From Solirubrobacterales bacterium (GTDB lineage Bacteria > Actinomycetota > Thermoleophilia > Solirubrobacterales > Solirubrobacteraceae), in NCBI GenBank assembly GCA_019244745.1, contig JAFASF010000462.1, positions 1 through 39,208 on the forward strand: 39,208 bases of DNA, in the 5' to 3' direction. The notes under the pieces were generated by a model. The model saw only the letters and a program-made list of their open reading frames with translations, made no database searches and was not told the DNA's origin. Numbering within the stretch: the first letter of the stretch is position 1; each line of letters opens with the position of its first letter. Below, piece after piece: positions 34,139 through 39,208 of this stretch. Both the position numbers and the translations under genes were made by a program.

Positions 34139-34318
34139 ATGAAAAAGGTCTTAGAGCTCCTGTTGTGCATCCTGCATCCGGTCGCCATGGTGCTGATCTG
34201 GATCAACCTCTTGACGCGCACCGACATCGGCGCGGTGGCGAAGCTGACCTGGGCGATCGCGGTCCTGGTGCCGTTCGTCCCGTTCGTCTATGTGCTGACC
34301 GGCAACGATTTCATCTGA
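34139..34318 (+). CDS. 59-residue two-helix membrane protein (PLDc_N-like)
   Basis: A short gene starting MKKVLELLLCILHPVAMVLI and ending VPFVYVLTGNDFI. Two hydrophobic segments (about 4-25 and 36-54) form a helical hairpin. The pattern resembles the small N-terminal membrane domain of phospholipase-D nucleases (PLDc_N), which also occurs alone in actinobacteria; no catalytic domain follows. Stop TGA 34316-34318. AGGC precedes the ATG only weakly. Coding use is GC-rich like its neighbours. Function unknown; the neighbourhood is lipid-related. Confidence 0.65.
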   Translation: MKKVLELLLCILHPVAMVLIWINLLTRTDIGAVAKLTWAIAVLVPFVPFVYVLTGNDFI

Positions 34319-34499
34319 CCCGTCGACGATCACCCGGCCAAAGCTGTAGCCCTCGGACCGCACTACGGTTACCACGGTCAGAGGAGACACGGATCTGATC
34401 GTCCTCCCGGACCGCGTAGTGACCGACTCGTGGCGCCGCGATGAGCGTCACACCGCGGCCGCGCTGCACCTGACCTGCTGACGCCGCCGGAGGGAGCAA

Positions 34500-35021
34500 G
34501 TGGCGCGCTACGTGGAGCTTCGCCGGCACACCGACAGCGACGGCGACCTGCTCACCGAGGACGGAGTCCGGGCGGCGCTCGAGATCGGCCGCGGGCTCAC
34601 GGGAGCGTACGCGCTTCTGGTCTCGAGCGGCGCGCAGCGCGCGACCCAGACGCTGGCATGCTTTGCCTGCGCCCTGACCGAGGCGGTGAGCGGCGGGGTG
34701 ATCGTCGAGCTCGGTCTGCGCTCGGAGGTCGAGGATCGCTGGCGCGCCGCGTACGAGGCCGCCGGGAGCGGTGAGCTCTCGGCGCTGCGTCGGGCGGACC
34801 CCGAGCTCGTGCGGGAGGACTCGGAGCGATTGGCCGCCGGGCTGCGCCGGATCCTCGATCGCCTGCCCGACGAGCGCCGCGCGCTCGCGGTCGGCCACAG
34901 CCCGACGAACGAGGCGGCCGTGTTCGGCCTCACCGGCGAACTGGTGGCGCCGATCTCCAAGGGAGCGGGCGTGATCGTGGTGGCCGAGGCAGATCGCGCG
35001 CGCGTCGAGCCGCTTACCTGA
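34500..35021 (+). CDS. histidine phosphatase superfamily protein
   Basis: A 173-residue phosphoglycerate-mutase-like phosphatase. The usual RHG motif reads LR9H10T, with H10 as phospho-acceptor. R47 lies in SSGAQRATQT, and the second catalytic histidine is H133 in AVGHSPTNEA. The central helical part is short. Small members of this family dephosphorylate proteins, sugars or nucleotides; the substrate here cannot be named. GTG 34500 has GGAGGG (34489-34494) with five-base spacing, which fixes the start. The 180 bases before it contain only a CACTAC/GTAGTG inverted pair and no gene. Confidence 0.85.
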   Translation: MARYVELRRHTDSDGDLLTEDGVRAALEIGRGLTGAYALLVSSGAQRATQTLACFACALTEAVSGGVIVELGLRSEVEDRWRAAYEAAGSGELSALRRADPELVREDSERLAAGLRRILDRLPDERRALAVGHSPTNEAAVFGLTGELVAPISKGAGVIVVAEADRARVEPLT

Positions 35022-35122
35022 ATGGGCGCTGAGGACCTCCCTGCTGCGTTTTTCGCGGGCAGCGACTCCGGGTGGCCGTTCCGGGGACGCCCCTGACGAT
35101 CGTGCCAGCGCAAGCGCGCGTG

Positions 35123-36409
35123 CTAGAGCATCTGGTAGATCGTTGAGTAGCCGATCAGGAACATGACCTTGCTGTCCGTGATCACCGGGCTGAACTCGCC
35201 GTCGGGGAACGAGAACACCTGTCGGCCGGTGCGGAGGTCGAGGCCGGCGGTCCGGTTCGAGCCGAGGTCGGAGTAGTAGACGACGTTGCCCAGGACTGTG
35301 GCCGAGCCGTCGATCCGCCCGCCGGCGGCATGGCTCCAGCGCACGCCGCCGCTATCGGCGTCGTAGGCGTAGAAGCTGCCGTCGTAGGAGCCGATGTACA
35401 CGGTCGGGCCGAGACCCGGAACATCGGCGACGGCTGGGGAGGCGTAGACGTACGCACCCGTCGACGCGGTCCAAGAGGTTGCTCCGGAGTTCGCCCAGAA
35501 CGCGTACACAGCACCGCTCGTGCTGCCGATGTACACCCGTCCGAACGCGACCGCCGGGGTCGAGTAGAAGCTATCGCCGCCGCTGGCGGACCAGATCTCC
35601 TGGCCGTCGGCAGCGTTGAGCGCGTACACGTGGGCGCCGTAGTCGCCGAAGTAGATCGTGTCGTGAGCGAACGCGACCCCGCCCTTCACGGCGCCGCCGG
35701 CCTGGAAGGCCCAATTGAGGTGGCCGTCGTAGGTCCTGAACGAGTACACGGTGCCACCCTGGTCACCGAGGAACACGCTGAGGCCGTGGACCAGCGGCGA
35801 GGACTCGCTGCCCGCGGGCAGCGAGCGTGACCACACGGTCTTTCCGGTCTTCATCGACACGGCCACGACCGCGCCGTTGCCCGGCGCCTTGGCGCCGGGC
35901 GTGGTCGAGAGAAGCGCGAAGAACACGAGCTTGTGCCGGAGGTCGAGCGCCGGAGAGGCCGCGGCTACGGTCCCCGCCTTGCTCTGCCAGAGCAAATGAC
36001 CGTTGGTCGTGCGGAGCGCCTTGGCCGATCCGTCTGCGTCCTCGAAGTACAGCGTGTTGTCATAGATCACGGGCGGGAACTCGAGCAGCGCACCGTCCTG
36101 CAACTTCCATCCGACGTGCAGGGGCCGGTCGAACTTGGCTCCGTTGGGGAAGAAGCGGGTGCGGGCGAGGTTGTAGCCATACAGCGGCCAGGGGTCATCA
36201 GCGGGCGCTGGGCGCGGCTTGGGCCGAGGGGGCGGGAGCGGGGCCGGAGGCAGGGGCGGGGGCGGAGCGGGCGCGACCGACGCCGCGGGATCACGGCGAT
36301 GGTGCGTAGTTGCAGAATTGTGCGGTACGAGGACCGCCACCGCGACCCCCGTCGTAAGCAACAGGCCCGCCACGGCGACGAGTCCCCGACGCAGACCGGG
36401 ACTCGGCAT
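35123..36409 (-). CDS. exported PQQ-type beta-propeller protein
   Basis: About 428 residues. An N-terminal export or anchor segment (LVAVAGLLLTTGVAVAVLVP, about 9-28) and a Pro-rich linker (about 40-70, PPPPLPPAPLPPPRPKP) precede a PQQ/BamB-like propeller. Its blades recur as (V/I)Y(A/S)(F/L)...(D/N)G...W (e.g. VYALNAADGQEIWSASGG, VYAFWANSGATSWTASTG, FYAYDADSGGVRWSHAAGG). No dehydrogenase residues or BamB lipobox are seen, so it is probably an extracytoplasmic scaffold or binding protein. ATG 36409 is chosen for signal-peptide geometry; ATG 36451 would add 14 residues. Neither has a clear ribosome binding site. Confidence 0.82.
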   Translation of the reverse strand: MPSPGLRRGLVAVAGLLLTTGVAVAVLVPHNSATTHHRRDPAASVAPAPPPPLPPAPLPPPRPKPRPAPADDPWPLYGYNLARTRFFPNGAKFDRPLHVGWKLQDGALLEFPPVIYDNTLYFEDADGSAKALRTTNGHLLWQSKAGTVAAASPALDLRHKLVFFALLSTTPGAKAPGNGAVVAVSMKTGKTVWSRSLPAGSESSPLVHGLSVFLGDQGGTVYSFRTYDGHLNWAFQAGGAVKGGVAFAHDTIYFGDYGAHVYALNAADGQEIWSASGGDSFYSTPAVAFGRVYIGSTSGAVYAFWANSGATSWTASTGAYVYASPAVADVPGLGPTVYIGSYDGSFYAYDADSGGVRWSHAAGGRIDGSATVLGNVVYYSDLGSNRTAGLDLRTGRQVFSFPDGEFSPVITDSKVMFLIGYSTIYQML

Positions 36410-36449
36410 GGCGGCGGATATTAACCAGCCGCGAGGACGCCTGAGGCGC

Positions 36450-36605
36450 ATGAACCGAAGCGCGCGGCGGCCACGGACAGCATCGATCTGGTTGCGCCGC
36501 GGTGCACCTCGTGCTGCGCACCACTACTCCTACTACTACTACTCCTACTACTACTACTGGAGCCGCAGGTGCCACACCGGCGAGCCGCGTGGCCGCGGCA
36601 TATGA
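36450..36605 (+). CDS. putative tyrosine-rich micropeptide
   Basis: A possible 51-residue peptide: a basic N-terminal half (MNRSARRPRTASIWLRRG) leads to HHY, two SYYYY units and W (about residues 24-37), then a basic end RRCHTGEPRGRGI. TGAGG at 36442-36446 could be a ribosome binding site. The Tyr block is encoded by a near-perfect triplet repeat. It starts divergently, 40 bases from the propeller gene. I recognise no family; it may be an adhesive or modified peptide or merely a translated microsatellite. Confidence 0.3.
   Translation: MNRSARRPRTASIWLRRGAPRAAHHYSYYYYSYYYYWSRRCHTGEPRGRGI
36523..36558 (+). repeat. ACT triplet microsatellite
   Basis: Twelve triplets, ten ACT and two CCT, arranged as 2 + CCT + 4 + CCT + 4. 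It is the only simple repeat of this kind noticed in the window and is low in GC compared with the surroundings. Confidence 0.9.
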
Positions 36606-36620
36606 CACGTGTAACCGTTG
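36605..36620. promoter_or_regulatory. operator-like motif, copy 1
   Basis: The palindrome ACACGTGT (36605-36612) runs into CGTGTAACCGTTG (36608-36620). The same 13-mer occurs at 36809-36821 next to a larger CACGTG palindrome. Likely a protein-binding site; regulator unknown. Confidence 0.35.
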
Positions 36621-36798
36621 CTAATCCACTCGATCGAGCCTGTCGCACACCCGCGCGTCCAGCGCACCCGAGTTGTAAGCCGCGTAAGCGCGACGTATCT
36701 AGGCACCACGCCTCGAAGACGAGGGTCCGAACCCGCGGGTGAAATCGGGCAGGAGATCGTACGTGGTTGACCTTTTGACGAATATACGCGCATTGAGT

Positions 36799-36821
36799 CA
36801 CGCACGTGCGTGTAACCGTTG
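36799..36821. promoter_or_regulatory. operator-like motif, copy 2
   Basis: A perfect 14-bp palindrome CACGCACGTGCGTG (36799-36812) overlaps CGTGTAACCGTTG (36809-36821), identical to copy 1, 201 bases away and in the same orientation. Confidence 0.4.
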
Positions 36822-36935
36822 ATTTCGTCGTGTTCATCACCCATCAACCCAGGCGAAGCGACAGATCCGTTCGCCGAGCGAGTTATTCGACCCGACGTCG
36901 GCAACTCGCGGTTGAAGCGATGTGGCGCCCTGGAC

Positions 36936-37670
36936 TCAGCTGATCTGAGCGGTGATGAGGGGGGCGGTCGTGGGAACCAGTGTGCCCCCCGAGGGCTCGG
37001 CGGTGACGAGGACCTCGCTCACTCCGCGGAGATCGCCGACCAGGCCGATGTCGCCGGTGCCGGTGCTGGTAACGCTGAATAGCGTGCTCGTCGGCGACGG
37101 CGCGGCGTGTCCGCGCTCCAGCCAGACCTGGTAGATCTGCCCGCTCGGGGGCGGCGGGAAGTGACTCACGACGAGCTCGCCGCGCCTCCCTGTCACCCGG
37201 AGCTCGGCGCTCCCGGTGCCGCGCACACTCGCCTGGATCACACGGGTTCCCGACGAGCCGCCGGACGCGAGCTCGACGATGCCGACGGCCACCAGTGCCG
37301 CCGCCAGCACGCCCGCGACGGCGGCCGCGGGGCTGGGCGCCCAGCCCCAACGTCGCCGCGCCCGCGGCCGCGGCGCAGGCCGCCGTCGCTGATCTGGCTC
37401 CTCGCGCGCCGGCCCGGCGTCCTTCGGCTCCGATCTCGCCGCGTCGATCACGCGCCGGCGGAGGTCACCCGGGGCGGCGAGCTGCGGCGCGGCGGCGGGT
37501 AGCGCTTCGACCACCGGTTGCAGGGCGGCGACGTCCTCGCGGCAGGCGGCACAGCTGGCCAAGTGAGCGCGAAACGCCTCCAGCTCCTCGGGCTCGAGCG
37601 CGCCGAGCACGTATGCGGCGGCGTCGTTGCCGCACTGGCGCTTGTCGGGCATCTTCTCTGAAGTGCTCAC
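36936..37670 (-). CDS. rskA: RskA-type anti-sigma factor
   Basis: A 244-residue anti-sigma factor. The N-terminal zinc-finger ASD has YVLGALEPEELEAFRAHLAS followed by CAAC (H36-x3-C40-x2-C43), which holds the sigma factor inactive. A basic, Pro-rich linker, one membrane helix (about 114-133, VAGVLAAALVAVGIVELA) and an extracytoplasmic RskA C-terminal domain (about 138-244: SGQIYQVWLERG, TGTGDIGLVG, VLVTAEPSGGT) follow. Release would be by regulated proteolysis as in the family. GTG 37670 overlaps the sigma-factor stop (GTGA), so both are translated in a coupled fashion. Confidence 0.92.
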   Translation of the reverse strand: MSTSEKMPDKRQCGNDAAAYVLGALEPEELEAFRAHLASCAACREDVAALQPVVEALPAAAPQLAAPGDLRRRVIDAARSEPKDAGPAREEPDQRRRPAPRPRARRRWGWAPSPAAAVAGVLAAALVAVGIVELASGGSSGTRVIQASVRGTGSAELRVTGRRGELVVSHFPPPPSGQIYQVWLERGHAAPSPTSTLFSVTSTGTGDIGLVGDLRGVSEVLVTAEPSGGTLVPTTAPLITAQIS

Positions 37671-38269
37671 AGCACCACCGCCCGGCTATCGCCAAGCAAG
37701 GCGCGCATCCGGCCCAATCCGAGGCGCATCCTCCCCTTCACGGTACCGGCGGGGAGCGACAGCTTGCGCGCGATCTCGCTGTGCGTGAGCCCTCCGAAGT
37801 AGGCGAGCTCGATCACCTGACGCTGATCGGTCGGGAGAGCGTCCAGTGCCCGGAGGATCTCTCGCCGCTCGTCGCGCCGCTGCACCTCGCTTTCGGTCCG
37901 CTCCGTCCCAGCCACGCGTTCGGCGGCAAGCTCGTCGCGCACATCTCTGCCGGCCTTGGCCCGCTCGACCCGCACCGCGTCCAGCGCTCGGTTGTGCACG
38001 ACACTCGCCACCCAGGCGCGGACGCTGCCGCGAGCCGGGTCGTAGCGGCTGTTGGCCCGCCACAGCGAGAGGAACGCCTCCTGCACCGCGTCCTCGGCCA
38101 TCGCTCGGCGCCCACAGATCCTGTGGGCGAGCGAGTAAGCCGCATCGACGTGACGATCGAAGATCACCTCGAACGCGCTGATGTCGCCGTCCTGGACGAG
38201 GTACATCAGTTCCTCATCGCTGAGGTCTCGAAGGTCGACGGAACGAGAGCGGTTGGCGGATCCGAGCAC
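37667..38269 (-). CDS. sigK: SigK-type ECF RNA polymerase sigma factor
   Basis: A 200-residue ECF sigma factor. Sigma region 2 (about 17-92: MYLVQDGDISAFEVIFDRHV, AEDAVQEAFLSLWR, RAWVASVVHNRALD) binds the -10 and core polymerase. Region 4 (about 130-190: LDALPTDQRQVIELAYFGGL, SEIARKLSLPAGTVKGRM) contains the -35-recognising helix-turn-helix. The pairing with an RskA-type anti-sigma suggests control by an envelope signal. GTG 38269 is the best start; the frame continues upstream without sigma similarity. It is divergent from the epimerase gene, 57 bases apart, so a shared regulatory region is likely. Confidence 0.93.
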   Translation of the reverse strand: MLGSANRSRSVDLRDLSDEELMYLVQDGDISAFEVIFDRHVDAAYSLAHRICGRRAMAEDAVQEAFLSLWRANSRYDPARGSVRAWVASVVHNRALDAVRVERAKAGRDVRDELAAERVAGTERTESEVQRRDERREILRALDALPTDQRQVIELAYFGGLTHSEIARKLSLPAGTVKGRMRLGLGRMRALLGDSRAVVL

Positions 38270-38312
38270 GGTGAAGTCCAAGGAGATTTGATCACGTTCG
38301 GCAGCCGATCGG

Positions 38313-38318
38313 TAGCCT
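38313..38318 (+). promoter_or_regulatory. TAGCCT, candidate -10 of the epimerase gene
   Basis: TAGCCT ends eight bases before the ATG at 38327. TTGATC (38288-38293), 19 bases upstream, could be a -35. This is the fullest promoter-like arrangement among the recurring TAGNCT sites in this window. Confidence 0.4.
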
Positions 38319-38326
38319 CGGACGAG

Positions 38327-39208
38327 ATGCGGGTGGTGATCACGGGCAGCACCGGAACGATCGGCCTCTCGCTTGCGCGAGCTCTCCACGCGCGCGGCGA
38401 CGACGTCGTGGCGTTGTCGCGCAATCGTCGGCACGCGGCGGAGATCCTCGGGGAGACGGCCCAGGTCCATGAGTGGGCCGAGCCGAAGCAGTCGGCGCCG
38501 CCGCACGAGGCTCTGGCCGGGGCCGACGCCGTGGTCAACCTGCTGGGGGAACCGATCGCCCAGCGCTGGACGGATGCGACGAAGCGCGAAATTCGCGACT
38601 CGCGGGTGAGGTCCACCCGATCGCTCGTAGAGGCCCTGCGGGGGCTCCCTGACGATGCGCGCCCGCGCACGCTGGTATCGCAATCCGCCGTCGGCTACTA
38701 CGGGCCCCGCGACGCGCAACTGCTGGACGAGGAGGCCCCGCCCGGCTCCGACTTCGTCGCGAGCGTCGTCGTCGACTGGGAACGCGAGGCCCGCTCGGCG
38801 AGTCCGCCGCTGCGCGTGGCGATCACGCGGACCGGGGTCGTCCTCTCCCCGAGCGGGGGCGCGCTCGCCAGGATGCTTCCGTTCTTCCGGCTCGGGCTCG
38901 GCGGCCCGATAGCCGGCGGACGCCAGTACGTGCCGTGGATCCATCTCGATGACGTCATCGGCGCAATCTTGATCTCCCTCGACAACCAGGGTGCGGAGGG
39001 GCCACTTAACGTGACCGCGCCGAACCCGGTCACGAATCGTGAATTCGGACGTGCGCTCGGACGGGCGCTCGGGCGGCCAGCCGTCCTGCCGGTGCCGGGC
39101 TTTGCACTGCGGTTGCTGTACGGCGAGATGGCTGAAGTCGTCACCACCGGCCAGCGTGTGCTGCCGGCGCGGCTGGGCCGGCTCGGCTACCAGTTCCGCC
39201 ATCCGCAG
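38327..39208 (+). CDS. TIGR01777 family epimerase-like protein, 3'-partial
   Basis: The frame runs off the right edge after 294 codons. It starts MRVVITGSTGTIGLSLARAL, with the Rossmann GxxGxxG motif, and contains VSQSAVGYYGPR, TGVVLSPSGGALARML, YVPWIHLDDV and the DUF1731 end (PVPGFALRLLYGEMAEVV, VLPARLGRLGYQFRHP). This is the extended SDR a11/YfcH type; most of the roughly 300-residue protein is present. These proteins bind NAD(P) and lack an assigned substrate; a septum role was proposed in cyanobacteria. ATG 38327 is divergent from the ECF sigma gene, so regulation by that sigma factor is possible. Confidence 0.92.
   Translation, partial: MRVVITGSTGTIGLSLARALHARGDDVVALSRNRRHAAEILGETAQVHEWAEPKQSAPPHEALAGADAVVNLLGEPIAQRWTDATKREIRDSRVRSTRSLVEALRGLPDDARPRTLVSQSAVGYYGPRDAQLLDEEAPPGSDFVASVVVDWEREARSASPPLRVAITRTGVVLSPSGGALARMLPFFRLGLGGPIAGGRQYVPWIHLDDVIGAILISLDNQGAEGPLNVTAPNPVTNREFGRALGRALGRPAVLPVPGFALRLLYGEMAEVVTTGQRVLPARLGRLGYQFRHPQ

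Larger units (their letters stand above)
36410..36935. other. 526-base intergenic region, less GC-rich
   Basis: Lies between the start of the propeller gene and the end of the anti-sigma gene. It contains the tyrosine-rich micro-ORF (36450-36605) and two copies of an operator-like motif (36605-36620 and 36799-36821). The part 36750-36870 is visibly richer in A and T than the rest of the window. An inverted pair CGAGTT/AACTCG around the palindrome CCGACGTCGG (36879-36908) may end the anti-sigma transcript. No other gene is supported. Confidence 0.5.

Noticed and set aside
36540-36840. 139-codon minus-strand frame across the intergenic region
   Set aside because: Ser/Arg-rich reading of the microsatellite with no family features, ribosome binding site or conserved start.
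38270-39202. Minus-strand upstream extension of the sigma factor (511-codon frame)
   Set aside because: It is antisense to the epimerase gene, which has clear family motifs; sigma similarity begins after GTG 38269.

Overview
This window looks like a chromosomal segment of a very GC-rich actinobacterium. GTG and TTG starts are frequent, codons end mostly in G or C, and many genes overlap by four bases at stop/start junctions. Gene content and order (rimP-nusA-infB-DUF503-rbfA-nrnA-truB-ribF-rpsO, then pnp-M16 peptidase-dapB, dapA-rnj, ftsK) follow the translation/RNA-decay block known from Actinomycetota, for example the Mycobacterium rpsO/gpsI/dapB/dapA/rnj/ftsK neighbourhood. Several protein details (a zinc-type tail on NusA, a shortened RibF N-terminus) make a deep-branching class such as Thermoleophilia (Solirubrobacterales) my best guess. 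That placement is inference.

Layout. 1-2011: end of a TgpA-type membrane transglutaminase and a small TPR protein. 2012-2395: structured non-coding DNA with three tiled perfect palindromes and a rimP leader with a hairpin plus T-run. 2396-10204: the ribosome-maturation/translation operon rimP to rpsO. 10201-11177: a coupled peroxiredoxin and DsbA-like protein set between rpsO and pnp. 11178-15695: a highly structured pnp leader, pnp, M16 peptidase, dapB. 15754-16242: an unknown alpha/beta protein. 16312-19973 (minus): two large secreted repeat proteins, a six-repeat beta-propeller and an internally duplicated Cys-containing protein with RTX-like GG(x)G(x)D turns. 20141-22662: dapA and RNase J. 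22608-24801 (minus): a histidine kinase/response regulator pair, the kinase overlapping the rnj 3' end. 24895-30483: ftsK, rodZ-like, cinA and a ThpR-NTF2 fusion. 30533-35021: an accessory stretch with a lipid theme (phospholipase-D family protein, orphan C-terminal piece of an AMP-forming ligase, LCAT-like secreted lipase, 59-residue membrane protein) plus a histidine phosphatase; it also holds a 224-bp inverted-repeat element and a 28-bp tandem repeat. 35123-36409 (minus): exported PQQ-type propeller. 36410-36935: intergenic DNA with a tyrosine-rich micro-ORF and a duplicated operator-like motif. 36936-38269 (minus): RskA-type anti-sigma and SigK-type ECF sigma factor. 38327 to the right edge: the start of a TIGR01777 epimerase.

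How the genes work together. The left half is a housekeeping operon joining ribosome assembly (RimP, RbfA, TruB, S15, IF2), transcription elongation (NusA) and RNA turnover (NrnA, PNPase, RNase J), with lysine/diaminopimelate synthesis (DapA, DapB) and FAD synthesis (RibF) attached. The right half moves to the cell envelope and division (FtsK, RodZ-like, secreted propellers, PLD, LCAT-like lipase) and to stress signalling (two-component pair, ECF sigma/anti-sigma).

No rRNA, tRNA, CRISPR array, transposase, phage gene or recognisable defence system was seen. The best candidates for something undescribed are non-coding: the tiled GCATGC-centred palindromes (2022-2091), the inverted-repeat element (32395-32618) and the alternative-pairing leader of pnp (11188-11250). 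On the protein side they are the ThpR-NTF2 fusion, the NusA Cys/His tail, the duplicated secreted Cys domain and the tyrosine-rich micro-ORF.
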